Positions 52,171 to 63,220 of a DNA stretch of 64,000 bases are shown piece after piece. The stretch spans positions 310,001-374,000 of the forward strand of contig NZ_FNZM01000005.1 in the NCBI RefSeq assembly GCF_900109265.1, read 5' to 3'. The notes beneath the pieces were generated by a model. That model ran no database searches and was not told the origin of the DNA. It worked only from the letters and a program-made list of their open reading frames with translations. The DNA comes from Paraburkholderia tropica. Its GTDB lineage: Bacteria > Pseudomonadota > Gammaproteobacteria > Burkholderiales > Burkholderiaceae. Positions within the stretch are counted from its first letter, which is position 1. Every line of letters begins with the position of its first letter. A program made the translations under genes and the position numbers.

Positions 52171-52189
52171 AATAATAACTATTCTCATT
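52171..52189. promoter_or_regulatory. Candidate Fur box upstream of the PepSY gene
   Basis: The 19-base site AATAATAACTATTCTCATT matches the Fur consensus GATAATGATAATCATTATC at 11 of 19 positions. It has the layout (TAACTATTCTCATT) often seen before iron-uptake genes in Burkholderiaceae. It lies in a sharply AT-rich patch 50-70 bases before the PepSY start. Confidence 0.65.
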
Positions 52190-52239
52190 TGTAAGCTTGG
52201 CTGCGGCGCATGGCGCGGCGCCGTGTCTGGAGTGCTCCC

Positions 52240-52989
52240 GTGAATGCCCGTGTCGACGAGATCGCGATCGAATCGCCTTCCGCCCGCAATGCCGCCAATC
52301 CGTCCGCTAATGCGTCAGGTGGTGCGTCCACCAGACCGCTCGACGCTGCCGATCGCGCCGCGCGTCGCCAGCGCTCGCGCCGCGCGACTTTCATCAAATG
52401 GCTGCGCAAGGTGCACGGCTGGGTGGGCCTGTGGGGCGCGGTGCTCGGTCTGCTGTTCGGCGTGACCGGTTTCCTGCTCAACCATCGCGCGGGGCCGATG
52501 AAGATTTCGTCGGGCGCGCCGCAGGTCAAGGAGATGCAGGTGGCGCTGCCCGGGGAGCGGCCGCCGTCGCCCGAGGCGCTCGCGCACTGGCTGCAGCGCG
52601 AACTCGCCTTCGACGGCAAGCCCGGCAAGATCCGCCGCGAGAAGGCGCATCCGGTCGCGTGGGGCGACCGAAGCGTGGTGCAGCCCGAATCGTGGCAATT
52701 CGCGCTGATGGGGCCGCGCCAGAGCCTCGCCGTCGAGTACTGGGTGGGCAACAACACGGTCTCGGTGCGGCGCACGCAGAGCGCCTTCTTCGCCACGCTC
52801 AACAATCTGCACCGCGGCGTGGGCATGGGCATCGGCTGGGTGCTGTTGATGGACACCATCGCGGGCAGCCTGATCCTGCTCTCGCTGACGGGCGTGCTGC
52901 TGTGGACCGAACTGAACAAGCGCCGCACGATTGGCGTGGTGCTGGTCGCCGGATCGGTGGCCGCCGCCTTCGCCGTCGGGTTGCTTTGA
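52240..52989 (+). CDS. PepSY-associated membrane protein, iron-linked
   Basis: Inner-membrane protein of the PepSY_TM family, 249 residues if it starts at the GTG at 52240, which has GGAG seven bases before it; an in-frame ATG at 52210 has no such site. It has three membrane helices (about 60-80, 200-222 and 230-248 from this start). The N-terminal K-V-H-G-W-V-G-L-W and the later L-H-R-G-V-G are the family histidine motifs. Members are often co-regulated with TonB receptors and may act in ferrisiderophore reduction. The upstream Fur box supports iron control. Confidence 0.86.
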   Translation: MNARVDEIAIESPSARNAANPSANASGGASTRPLDAADRAARRQRSRRATFIKWLRKVHGWVGLWGAVLGLLFGVTGFLLNHRAGPMKISSGAPQVKEMQVALPGERPPSPEALAHWLQRELAFDGKPGKIRREKAHPVAWGDRSVVQPESWQFALMGPRQSLAVEYWVGNNTVSVRRTQSAFFATLNNLHRGVGMGIGWVLLMDTIAGSLILLSLTGVLLWTELNKRRTIGVVLVAGSVAAAFAVGLL

Positions 52990-53333
52990 CGCCACGCCTC
53001 GCTAACGATTTACCCTGAGCCGCGCGATCCACGCGCGGCGCAAATATCGCGCGATTCCCGTTCACAGGGCCGCAGTCAAGCGCTTTTCTTCGCTCTCATG
53101 TCCTCCGTCATGGGCCTGTTCGGTCCATATGCACTTCTGTCTCATATTGCCAACACTCGCGCCGGGCACTAACGTTCGGGCGTGCCGAGCTTTCGGCATG
53201 TAAGCGCTTCGTGCGCGCACGCAGGAAAACCATCGCTACGGGGACCCATTCAGCGATTGCCGGCCGCCTTCGAGGCGGCGCCGGCACGTGCGCGCACGGC
53301 ATGACGTATTTAGCTTCCCAAGGAGACCGACCA
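52990..53333. other. Upstream region of the OFA-family carrier gene
   Basis: 344 bases with no gene I can support. A strong AAGGAG ribosome binding site for the carrier lies at 53320-53325. I see no convincing promoter hexamers. Confidence 0.45.
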
Positions 53334-54737
53334 ATGAGCAGCGTTGCGGATTCGACGCGCGGCACCGCACCCGCACCCTTCTTCTCTAAGGAGGCCACCA
53401 TTGCACCGCCCGGCTTTTCGCGCTGGATGGTGCCGCCCGCCGCGCTCGCGGTGCATCTGTGCATCGGCCAGGCGTACGCCTTTTCGGTGTTCAACTCGCC
53501 GCTGACGAAAGTGATCGGCGTGACGCAGTCGTCGCCCGACGACTGGACGCTCACCTCGCTCGGCTGGATCTTCTCGCTCGCGATCGTGTTCCTCGGCCTG
53601 TCCGCCGCGTTCGGCGGCAAGTGGCTCGAACGCGTCGGCCCGCGCCGCACGATGTTCACGGCGGCCTGCTGCTTCGGCGGCGGCTTCCTCGTCTCGGCGC
53701 TCGGCGTGTATCTGCATCAGATCGTGCTGCTGTATCTCGGCTATGGCGTGATCGGCGGCATCGGGCTGGGCCTCGGTTATGTTTCGCCGGTTTCGACGCT
53801 GATTCGCTGGTTCCCGGACCGCCGCGGCATGGCGACCGGCCTCGCGATCATGGGCTTCGGCGGCGGCGCGATGATCGCCGCACCGCTCTCCGTGATGCTG
53901 ATGAAGCACTTCTCGAGCGACACGAGCGTCGGCGTCGCGCAGACCTTCGTGGTGCTGGGCATCGCCTACTTCATCTCGATGACGATCGGCTCGATCGCGA
54001 TCCGCGTGCCCGCGCCGGGCTGGCAGCCCGCAGGCTGGACGCCGCCCGCGACCAGCGGCAAGCTCGTTTCGCGCTCGCACGTGCATATCGACCAGGCGCT
54101 CAAGACGCCGCAGTTCTACCTGATCTGGCTGGTGCTGTTCCTGAACGTGACGGCCGGCATCGGCATTCTCGGCCAGGCCTCGGTGATGATCCAGGAAAGC
54201 TTCAAGGACACCGTGACGGCGGGTGCCGCGGCGGGCTTCGTCGGCCTGCTCTCGCTCTTCAACATGGGCGGACGTTTCGTCTGGGCCTCGGCGTCGGACT
54301 GGGTCGGCCGCAAGAACACGTACTTCATCTTCTTCGTGTTCGGCGCGGTGCTGTACTACGCGGTGCCGCAGTTCGCGCAGAGCGGCAACATCGTGTTCTT
54401 CGTGCTCGCGTACTGCCTGATCCTTTCGATGTACGGCGGCGGTTTCTCGACCGTGCCCGCGTATCTCGCGGACATGTTCGGCACGGCGTTCGTCGGCGGC
54501 ATTCACGGCCGTCTGCTGACCGCGTGGGCGGCGGCGGGCGTGGCGGGTCCGGTGCTCGTGAACTACGTGCGCGCGTATCAGGTGGCGCACGGCGTGGCGA
54601 AGGCCGACGCCTACACGATGACCGTGCACATCATGGCCTCGCTGCTGGTGGTCGGTTTCATCTGCAATCTGCTGGTGCGCCGCGTCGACGAGAAGCATCA
54701 CATGAGCGACGCGCAACTCGCGGCCGCCGGTAAATAA
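53334..54737 (+). CDS. Oxalate/formate antiporter (OFA) family MFS carrier
   Basis: Inner-membrane major facilitator of the OFA family, 467 residues with 12 helices. Family features include C-I-G-Q-A-Y-A-F-S-V-F-N in helix 1, the helix-4/5 stretch G-G-I-G-L-G-L-G-Y-V-S-P-V-S-T-L-I-R-W-F-P-D-R-R-G (read over two blocks) and G-R-F-V-W-A-S-A-S-D in the second half. OFA members exchange oxalate, formate or related carboxylates. No oxalate-degrading enzyme is next to it, so the substrate is open. It starts with an ideal ribosome binding site and is followed after 12 bases by a 44-residue gene. Confidence 0.9.
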   Translation: MSSVADSTRGTAPAPFFSKEATIAPPGFSRWMVPPAALAVHLCIGQAYAFSVFNSPLTKVIGVTQSSPDDWTLTSLGWIFSLAIVFLGLSAAFGGKWLERVGPRRTMFTAACCFGGGFLVSALGVYLHQIVLLYLGYGVIGGIGLGLGYVSPVSTLIRWFPDRRGMATGLAIMGFGGGAMIAAPLSVMLMKHFSSDTSVGVAQTFVVLGIAYFISMTIGSIAIRVPAPGWQPAGWTPPATSGKLVSRSHVHIDQALKTPQFYLIWLVLFLNVTAGIGILGQASVMIQESFKDTVTAGAAAGFVGLLSLFNMGGRFVWASASDWVGRKNTYFIFFVFGAVLYYAVPQFAQSGNIVFFVLAYCLILSMYGGGFSTVPAYLADMFGTAFVGGIHGRLLTAWAAAGVAGPVLVNYVRAYQVAHGVAKADAYTMTVHIMASLLVVGFICNLLVRRVDEKHHMSDAQLAAAGK

Positions 54738-54749
54738 GGAGCGACCATC

Positions 54750-54884
54750 ATGACGAATGCAGCCGTGCAAACCACGAAGTCCTCGAACAAGGCGCTGATG
54801 GCGGTGTTCTGGCTTTACGTGCTGGTGCCGCTCGTGTGGGGCGTGACGAACACGCTCGCGCAGGCGATGAAGCTGTTCGGCTAA
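54750..54884 (+). CDS. Small single-helix membrane protein, probable MFS partner subunit
   Basis: A 44-residue frame with AAGGAG eight bases before the ATG, 12 bases after the OFA carrier stop. It has one hydrophobic helix (about 17-38, V-F-W-L-Y-V-L-V-P-L-V-W-G-V) flanked by polar ends. Short proteins of this kind follow OFA carriers in other proteobacteria and have been named MFS small subunits; a role in carrier assembly is inferred. It is followed by a terminator, closing a two-gene unit. Confidence 0.82.
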   Translation: MTNAAVQTTKSSNKALMAVFWLYVLVPLVWGVTNTLAQAMKLFG

Positions 54885-54970
54885 GCCGCCAATCGGCCTG
54901 GTTTAGCGACAAGACAACGATGACAGGCGCCCGCCGAGGGCGCGCAATTCGCTGCATCCCGCAGCACTCT

Positions 54971-55003
54971 ACGGGCCGCCGACGCAAGTCGCGGCCCGTT
55001 TTT
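54971..55003 (+). terminator. Rho-independent terminator of the OFA carrier unit
   Basis: A perfect 9-bp stem ACGGGCCGC with GCGGCCCGT encloses an 11-base loop and ends in TTTTT. It lies 86 bases after the small-subunit stop. Confidence 0.88.
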
Positions 55004-55067
55004 CATGCGCGCGCCGCGGTGTCGCGCGTGCTGCGTCGAGCCGAACGCGGCCGAAACCGCGCGCGCC

Positions 55068-56087
55068 TCACACGTGACACGAACCGGCACTCGCAGCCTG
55101 CTCGCGCGCGGCCTTCGCGCCTTCGACCTGCAGGATCGTCGGCAGCGAGACGCCGTTCTTCGCCGCCGTGACTTCCGCGAGGATCGACACGGCGATCTCG
55201 GGCGGCGTGCGGCTGCCGATATAGATGCCCACCGGCCCGTGCAGCCGCGCGAGTTCCGCCTCGCTCAGATCGAATTCCTTGAGCCGCTCGCGCCGCGCCG
55301 CGTTGTTGCGCCGCGAGCCGAGCGCGCCCACGTAGAACGCGGGCGTTTTGAGCGCTTCCATCAGCGCGAGGTCGTCGAGCTTCGGGTCGTGCGTGAGCGC
55401 GATCACGGCGCAGCGTTCGTCGAGCTTCATGTCGATCACGGTGTCGTCGGGCATGGTGCGCACGAGCGTCGTGCCGGGCACGTCCCAGACGTCGGTGTAT
55501 TCCTCGCGCGGATCGCACACGGTCACCTGATAGTCGAGCCCCACGGCGATCTGGCAGAGATAGCGCGACAGCTGCCCCGCGCCGATCACCAGCATGCGAT
55601 AGCGCGGGCCGTGAATGGTCAGCAGGCGGCGCTCGTCGAAATCGATGCCGTCGGTGGCGCTCGCGGGACCGAGCGTGGCCTGGCCGCTTGCGATGTCGAG
55701 CGTGCGCGCGACGAGTTCGCCGCGCTCCACCGCGTCGAGCAGCGCGCGGATGCCCGAGGCCGCGCTGAGCGGTTCGAGCACGAGCTGGATCGTGCCGCCG
55801 CAAGGCAGGCCGAAGCGATGCGCTTCTTCGGCGCTGATGCCGTATTTCACGGCTTCGGGTTTCGCGATGCGCACGCCTTCGCGGCGCACGCGCTCGATCA
55901 GATCGTCCTCGATGCAGCCGCCGGAGACCGAGCCGGCCACGAGGCCGTCGTCGCGTACGACGAGCATCGCGCCCTCGGGCCGCGGCGACGAGCCCCACGT
56001 CTTCACCACCGTCACCAGCAACGCGCGGTGGCCTTCTTCGAGCCAGCGCACGCTGGATTTCAGGACTTCGAGATCCACGCTGTCCAT
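55068..56087 (-). CDS. XdhC/CoxI-family molybdenum cofactor maturation protein
   Basis: Cytoplasmic XdhC-like protein, 339 residues. It binds molybdenum cofactor and helps sulfuration and insertion into the hydroxylase. The XdhC_CoxI domain covers about 10-80 (T-W-G-S-S-P-R-P-E-G-A, G-S-V-S-G-G-C-I-E). A Rossmann domain follows (L-V-I-G-A-G-Q-L). An AGAGGAA ribosome binding site fits the ATG at 56087. The start lies inside the end of the coxG-like gene (28-base overlap). It is the last gene of the molybdenum hydroxylase operon. Confidence 0.93.
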   Translation of the reverse strand: MDSVDLEVLKSSVRWLEEGHRALLVTVVKTWGSSPRPEGAMLVVRDDGLVAGSVSGGCIEDDLIERVRREGVRIAKPEAVKYGISAEEAHRFGLPCGGTIQLVLEPLSAASGIRALLDAVERGELVARTLDIASGQATLGPASATDGIDFDERRLLTIHGPRYRMLVIGAGQLSRYLCQIAVGLDYQVTVCDPREEYTDVWDVPGTTLVRTMPDDTVIDMKLDERCAVIALTHDPKLDDLALMEALKTPAFYVGALGSRRNNAARRERLKEFDLSEAELARLHGPVGIYIGSRTPPEIAVSILAEVTAAKNGVSLPTILQVEGAKAAREQAASAGSCHV

Positions 56088-56641
56088 GATCGTTTCCTCT
56101 TTTGCGGTTCGTCGCCGGTCGCCGCGGTGTCGTCGGCGCTCGCGGCTGGCGGGTCGGTTGCTGTGCTGTCGTTTTCGTTGCTGGCGGTTTGCTCCGCTTC
56201 GTCGCCGAACTGCTCGCCGAAGCGCTTGAAGAACTCGGCGGCGATCTTGCGCGCCGCGCCGTCGACGAGCCGCGAGCCGATCTGCGCGAGCTTGCCGCCG
56301 ACCTGTGCGCGGGCGGTGTAGCTGAGCGTCGTGGCGTCGTCGCCGGCCGCTTCGAGCGTCACGCGCGCGTCGCCCTTGCCGAAGCCCGCTGCGCCGCCCT
56401 GGCCTTCGAACTGGATCGTGTAGCTGCGCGGCGCGTCGATATCGGCGAGCTGCATGCGGCCTTTGAAGCGCGCCTTCACCGGCCCGACAGCGGCGGTCAG
56501 CGCGACAGCATACGCGTTTTCGCCGTCGGGCTCGATGCTCTCGCATCCCGGGATGCACGTCTTGAGGATGGCCGTGTCGTTGAGCGCTTCCCACGCGCGC
56601 TGCTGCGGCACCGGCAGCGTGTGAGTTTCGGTCAGCTCCAT
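56060..56641 (-). CDS. coxG: CoxG-like SRPBCC protein
   Basis: START/SRPBCC-fold protein of 193 residues (M-E-L-T-E-T-H-T-L-P-V-P-Q-Q-R-A-W-E-A-L-N-D). The core to about 145 is the lipid- or quinone-binding cavity fold, followed by a Ser/Thr/Asp-rich linker and a basic aromatic C-terminus (K-R-K-R-S-W-T-A-W). In CO dehydrogenase systems CoxG is linked to anchoring the enzyme at the membrane or electron transfer to quinone. It overlaps both neighbours, the coxE-like gene by 10 bases. Confidence 0.9.
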   Translation of the reverse strand: MELTETHTLPVPQQRAWEALNDTAILKTCIPGCESIEPDGENAYAVALTAAVGPVKARFKGRMQLADIDAPRSYTIQFEGQGGAAGFGKGDARVTLEAAGDDATTLSYTARAQVGGKLAQIGSRLVDGAARKIAAEFFKRFGEQFGDEAEQTASNENDSTATDPPAASADDTAATGDEPQKRKRSWTAWISKS

Positions 56642-57909
56642 CGTGTGGCTCCTTGATGTGGCGCGCGCGGCGGCGTCTCGCGCAGACTGCGCCCGAGCGC
56701 TTCGAGGCAGTCGAGGTTGTGGACCGGATAATGCGCGTCGACGTGCGGCAGCATCGCCTGCACGCCGCGCGCCTTCGGTGCGAAATCGCGGTAACGCAGC
56801 AGCGGATTGAGCCAGACGACGCGATGCGCGAAGCGGTGCAGGCGCGCCATTTCGTCGTCGAGCGCGGCGGTGGCGTCGTGGTCGAGGCCGTCGGTGACCA
56901 TCAGCACGGTGGCGCGGCCGCCGAGCATGCGGCGCGCCCAGCGGCGGTTGAATTCCGCGAGCGTTGCGCCGATGCGCGTGCCGCCCGACCAGTCCGCCAC
57001 CTGCGCGGCGAGTTGCGCGAGCGCGATGTCGGGATCGCGTTCGCGCAGCGCGCGCGTGGCGTAGGTGAGGCGCGTGCCGAACAGGAACACCTGCAGACGT
57101 TCGCGCGATTGCAGTAGCGCGTGGCAGAAGTAGAGCACGGCGCGCGAATAGGCGCTCATCGATCCGGAGATGTCGAGCAGCAGCACGAGCGGCAGCTTGC
57201 GCTCGACGGGCGCGCGGTATTTCCACACGGTCCAGTCGCCGCCCGCGCGCACGGCATGACGCGCGCTCGCGCGCAGATCGGCGTGCGTGCCGCGCGACGA
57301 GGTTTTCAGACGCCGCGTGCGCTCGGTCGCGAGCGGCAGCCGGCGCGCGCGGATCAGGTGGCGCAGCGTGCGCCATTCGTCGGCGGTGAGCGTGTCGAAG
57401 TCGCGCTGGCGCAGGCGCTCCTCGGCACTGAAGGTCGCGTGCGCGCGCAGTTCGTGCTGCTCGTGCGTCGGGGGCGGGTGCGGCGCGTTCGCGCGCGTGG
57501 CGGCCCGCGCGGCGAGCGCGTCGGCGAGACGGTTATTGCGGCGCGGCGGCGGCAGCGCGCCGCGCACCTTCGGCAGCAGCAGCGCGCGCAGCTTGCCTTC
57601 CCAGTCGGGATCGCGCCAGAACAGCGCGAACGCGGCGTCGAACAGTTCGCGCTCGTCGGGCGCGGCGGTGAGCAGCGCGGCCAGCGCCGCGCGCACGTCG
57701 TCGCGGCGCGCGAGGTCGATGAAGGCGAGCGCGTCGATGGCTTCGGCGGCGCGCGCGCCCGACATCGGCAAGCCCGCGCCGCGCAGCACGCGCACGAAGT
57801 GCACGACGTTGCGCGCGAGCATGGGCGGGCCGCCGTGCGCGTCCGATGCGCGGGAAGCGGCGGTGAGCGAAGTGGCAAGCGCGGGCGCGCGCGGCATCGG
57901 CATCGACAT
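56632..57909 (-). CDS. coxE: CoxE-like VWA domain protein
   Basis: A 425-residue protein with a C-terminal von Willebrand A domain. The MIDAS motif D-I-S-G-S-M-S is at 246-252, with the second ligand in G-G-T-R-I-G and V-T-D-G-L. CoxE partners the MoxR-type ATPase CoxD to mature the molybdenum-copper or molybdenum site. The start shares one base with the coxD-like stop (TAATG), so translation is coupled. An Arg/Ala-rich linker lies in the middle. Confidence 0.92.
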   Translation of the reverse strand: MSMPMPRAPALATSLTAASRASDAHGGPPMLARNVVHFVRVLRGAGLPMSGARAAEAIDALAFIDLARRDDVRAALAALLTAAPDERELFDAAFALFWRDPDWEGKLRALLLPKVRGALPPPRRNNRLADALAARAATRANAPHPPPTHEQHELRAHATFSAEERLRQRDFDTLTADEWRTLRHLIRARRLPLATERTRRLKTSSRGTHADLRASARHAVRAGGDWTVWKYRAPVERKLPLVLLLDISGSMSAYSRAVLYFCHALLQSRERLQVFLFGTRLTYATRALRERDPDIALAQLAAQVADWSGGTRIGATLAEFNRRWARRMLGGRATVLMVTDGLDHDATAALDDEMARLHRFAHRVVWLNPLLRYRDFAPKARGVQAMLPHVDAHYPVHNLDCLEALGRSLRETPPRAPHQGATRWS

Positions 57910-58796
57910 TACTCCGCGAGCGCGAGCGTGTCGGCGATCCGTTGCGCGTCGAGCTGCGCGAGATCGTCCTGATACTTGAGCAGCACGCCCAGCGTGTCCT
58001 GCACCGATTGCGGATCGAGTTCGGTCACGCTGAGCGCGTGCAGCGCGCGGCACCAGTCGATGGTTTCGGCGATGCCCGGCGCCTTGAACAGATCCATCGT
58101 GCGCAGTTGATGCACGAAAGCGACGGCGCGGCGTTGCAGATCGGCCGAGGTCTCGCTCGCTCGCGCCGCGACGATGGCGAGTTCGCGCGCGCGATCCGGG
58201 TAGCCGAGCCACTGATAGAGACAGCGGCGCTTGAGCGCGTCGTGCACTTCGCGCGTGCGGTTCGACGTGATGACGACGAGCGGCGGCTCGCTCGCGCGCA
58301 CCGTGCCGTATTCGGGTATCGACACCTGGAAGTCCGAAAGCAGTTCGAGCAGGAAGGCTTCGAACGGCTCGTCGGCGCGGTCGATTTCGTCGATCAGCAG
58401 CACGCGGCGCGCGCCCGGATGTTGCGGATCGGGTTGAAGCGCCTGCAACAGCGGACGCTTGAGGAGGAATTCGTCGCGATAGAGCGTGTCGTTGCGCGGC
58501 GTGTCGCCGGCGGCTTCGGCGAGGCGCAGCGCCATGATCTGACGCGGATAGTCCCACTCGTAGAGCGCGCTCGCCGTGTCGAGACCTTCGTAGCATTGCA
58601 GGCGCAGCAGCGTCGTGCCGCAGAGCGCCGCGGCGGCTTTCGCGAGTTCGGTCTTGCCCACGCCGGGCTCGCCTTCGAGAAACAGCGGGCGCTGCATCTT
58701 GAGCGCGAGAAACAGCGCCGTGGCCAGTTCGCGGCTCGCGAAATAGCCCTGCGCTTCGAGTTGCGCGAGCGTGTCGTCGATGGTGGCGGGGAGCAT
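57909..58796 (-). CDS. coxD: CoxD-like MoxR-family AAA+ ATPase
   Basis: AAA+ chaperone of the MoxR family, 295 residues from the ATG at 58796. Walker A is G-E-P-G-V-G-K-T (42-49) and Walker B is V-L-L-I-D-E-I-D-R-A-D, with sensor 1 in V-I-T-S-N. In carboxydotrophs CoxD and CoxE build the active-site metal centre. It begins 115 bases after the coxM-like gene, and that gap contains no terminator, so it is probably in one transcript. Confidence 0.94.
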   Translation of the reverse strand: MLPATIDDTLAQLEAQGYFASRELATALFLALKMQRPLFLEGEPGVGKTELAKAAAALCGTTLLRLQCYEGLDTASALYEWDYPRQIMALRLAEAAGDTPRNDTLYRDEFLLKRPLLQALQPDPQHPGARRVLLIDEIDRADEPFEAFLLELLSDFQVSIPEYGTVRASEPPLVVITSNRTREVHDALKRRCLYQWLGYPDRARELAIVAARASETSADLQRRAVAFVHQLRTMDLFKAPGIAETIDWCRALHALSVTELDPQSVQDTLGVLLKYQDDLAQLDAQRIADTLALAE

Positions 58797-58911
58797 GGCG
58801 GCCTTTGACTGCGCGAGCGTTTTCCTTGGTGGCGGGCGGAAGGTGGGCGAGAAGCACCGGCGTCCGCGCGCGCAGAAAGTCGCGCGAACGGACGCCGATT
58901 CCCGCACGCGC

Positions 58912-59709
58912 CTAACCGAGCGCCTTCGTCACCGCACGCGCCGCGAGCACCGGAATCAGGTGCGCCCGATACTCGGGGCTCGCATGCAGATCGCCGTTCA
59001 AGCCGTCCGCGCCGATCGTGACCGCGCGCGCCGCCTGCGCCGTGAAGCTCGCCGTGAGCGCGGTTTCGAGCGCCGTCGCGCGAAACACCGACGGCGCCGC
59101 GCCCGTCACGGCCACGCGCACGCCCGAGGCGAACTGCGCCACGAACACGCCCGTCAGCGCGAAGTGCGAGGCCGGATTGCGAAACTTTTCGTAGGCCGAA
59201 CGTTCCGGAACCGGAAACTCGACGGCCACGATCAGCTCGTCGGGTTCGAGCGCGGTCTCGTACATGCCGAGGAAAAAGTCGTCGGCGGCGATGCGGCGGC
59301 GATCCGTCACCACGGTCGCGCCGAGACCGAGCACGGCGGCGGGATAGTCGGCGGCCGGGTCGTCGTTGGCGAGCGAGCCGCCGAGCGTGCCGAGCGCGCG
59401 CACCTGGCGGTCGCCGATATGCGCGGCCAGTTGCGCGAGGCCCGGCAGCGCGTTCTGGATCGGCGCGTTCGCGGCGACGTCGGCATGGCAGACCGCCGCG
59501 CCGATCTTCACGACCTTGCCGTCGACCGAGATCGTTTTCAGCTCGGGAATGCGCGTGACGTCGACGAGCGTGGACGGCTGCGCGAGCCGCAGCTTCATCG
59601 CCGCGAGCAGGCTCTGTCCGCCCGCGAGGAATTTGGCGTCCGCGTCGGCGGCAATCGCTTTCACGGCGCCTTGCGCGTCGCCCGCGCGCTGGTAGTCGAA
59701 TGCGTACAT
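58912..59709 (-). CDS. coxM: CoxM-like FAD-binding medium subunit of a molybdenum hydroxylase
   Basis: Flavoprotein subunit, 265 residues, of the PCMH FAD-binding type. FAD-binding motifs A-G-G-Q-S-L-L (near 31-37) and the T-L-G-G-S-L-A-N-D-D-P-A-A-D-Y pattern (near 108-122) are clear. It passes electrons from the iron-sulfur subunit to quinone. It is 13 bases after the large subunit gene. Gene order S-L-M is that of form II systems, not the M-S-L order of true CO dehydrogenase. Confidence 0.94.
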   Translation of the reverse strand: MYAFDYQRAGDAQGAVKAIAADADAKFLAGGQSLLAAMKLRLAQPSTLVDVTRIPELKTISVDGKVVKIGAAVCHADVAANAPIQNALPGLAQLAAHIGDRQVRALGTLGGSLANDDPAADYPAAVLGLGATVVTDRRRIAADDFFLGMYETALEPDELIVAVEFPVPERSAYEKFRNPASHFALTGVFVAQFASGVRVAVTGAAPSVFRATALETALTASFTAQAARAVTIGADGLNGDLHASPEYRAHLIPVLAARAVTKALG

Positions 59710-59722
59710 GGTGGGCCTCCGC

Positions 59723-62170
<2,448 letters not shown>

Positions 62171-62184
62171 GGCGGCCTCCCTCG

Positions 62185-62697
62185 TCACGCCGCCGAAGCG
62201 GTGGCGGGTTGCGCGGCGGGCTGCTCCGCGGCCTGCATGGCTTCGGCGCCCTGGAGCACGGCCTTCACGATGTTGTGATAGCCCGTACAGCGGCACAGAT
62301 TGCCGTCGAGGTTCGCGCGCACGTCCGCTTCGGTCAGGCCCGGACACGCGTGCGCGAGCGCCACCGCGCTCATCACCATGCCGGGCGTGCAGAAGCCGCA
62401 TTGCAGGCCGTGGCAGTCGCGGAAAGCGGCCTGCATCGGATGCATCGCGCCGTTGGCGGCGAGGCCTTCGATCGTCGTCACGTTCATGCCGTCGCACTGC
62501 ACGGCGAGCGTGTTGCACGATTTGATCGCGCGGCCGTTCAGATGCACGGTGCACGCGCCGCATTGGGCCGTGTCGCAGCCGACGTGCGTGCCGGTGAGGC
62601 GCCGCTGCTCGCGCAGAAACTGGACCAGAAGCGTGTGAGGTTCGATCTCGGCGGTCACGGGCTGGCCGTTGACCGTGAGGCTGAGGCTGATCGCCAT
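62185..62697 (-). CDS. coxS: CoxS-like [2Fe-2S] small subunit of the molybdenum hydroxylase
   Basis: Iron-sulfur subunit of 170 residues from the ATG at 62697, with CAGGAGA as ribosome binding site. The plant-type cluster uses Cys41, Cys46, Cys49 and Cys61, and the second cluster uses Cys100, Cys103, Cys135 and Cys137. Both sets are complete. A short Ala/Gln-rich tail follows about residue 150. It is the first gene of the operon coxS-L-M-D-E-G-xdhC and ends 14 bases before coxL. Confidence 0.96.
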   Translation of the reverse strand: MAISLSLTVNGQPVTAEIEPHTLLVQFLREQRRLTGTHVGCDTAQCGACTVHLNGRAIKSCNTLAVQCDGMNVTTIEGLAANGAMHPMQAAFRDCHGLQCGFCTPGMVMSAVALAHACPGLTEADVRANLDGNLCRCTGYHNIVKAVLQGAEAMQAAEQPAAQPATASAA

Positions 62698-62950
62698 GGG
62701 CTGTCTCCTGTCGCCCGGAGCGACGCGCGCGCATCGCGCCCGGGTACCACACTCGGTGAGGATCAGGGACCGGCCTGGCCCGCGTTCACCACTTGCCCCG
62801 AGATGCCGCCTGCGATCTTTCGTCCGGCGCGCGTCCGAATCGGAAGACGGCGCATGCCGCGGCGCGGATTGGGCGCGCGCGACGAGGACAAAAGCGAGGG
62901 CGAAAGCGGGGACGAGGGTCCGGCTGGTGCTGTGCTGTTCAGTGCGTGGA

Positions 62951-62989
62951 ATGCGTGCTGCTGAATTACCGATGCCGTGCTGCTGTATT
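62951..62989. repeat. Paired direct repeat, candidate operator for the cox-like operon
   Basis: ATGCGTGCTGCTGAATT (62951-62967) and ATGCCGTGCTGCTGTATT (62972-62989) differ by one inserted C and one base. Their cores are 21-22 bases apart, about two helical turns, about 255-290 bases before coxS. Confidence 0.5.
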
Positions 62990-63146
62990 GCCGTTCTTCC
63001 GGCTGCCGCGATGATGCTCGGCACAGTAAAGCACACTTTGCCGATTTACGCTGCGCGGGCTTTTACCCGCCATAAGCGGCGTTTTTCAGCGTTTTTGCAA
63101 GTGTTTCAGGCGTTTTTTGCACTGCGGCCATGCCGGGCGCGCGCAT

Positions 63147-63184
63147 GAAAAACGGCCCGTCCGGACAAGCCGGAACGGGCCGTT
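63147..63184 (-). terminator. Rho-independent terminator of the amino-acid permease gene
   Basis: AACGGCCCGTCCGG (63151-63164) pairs with CCGGAACGGGCCGTT (63170-63184) around a five-base loop, with one bulged or mismatched base. On the minus strand it is followed by a run of T. It lies 36 bases after the permease stop. Confidence 0.9.
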
Positions 63185-63220
63185 GCAGCGCAGCGAAAGC
63201 GCGCCGGGAATGTCGGGCGC

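Larger units (their letters stand above)
62698..63220. other. Upstream region of the cox-like operon and end of the permease unit
   Basis: 523 bases. It holds the permease terminator at 63147-63184. A near-identical pair of 17- to 18-base direct repeats with GTGCTGCTG cores lies at 62951-62967 and 62972-62989. I see no good sigma-70 or sigma-54 promoter by eye and no gene with good codon use. Confidence 0.55.
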
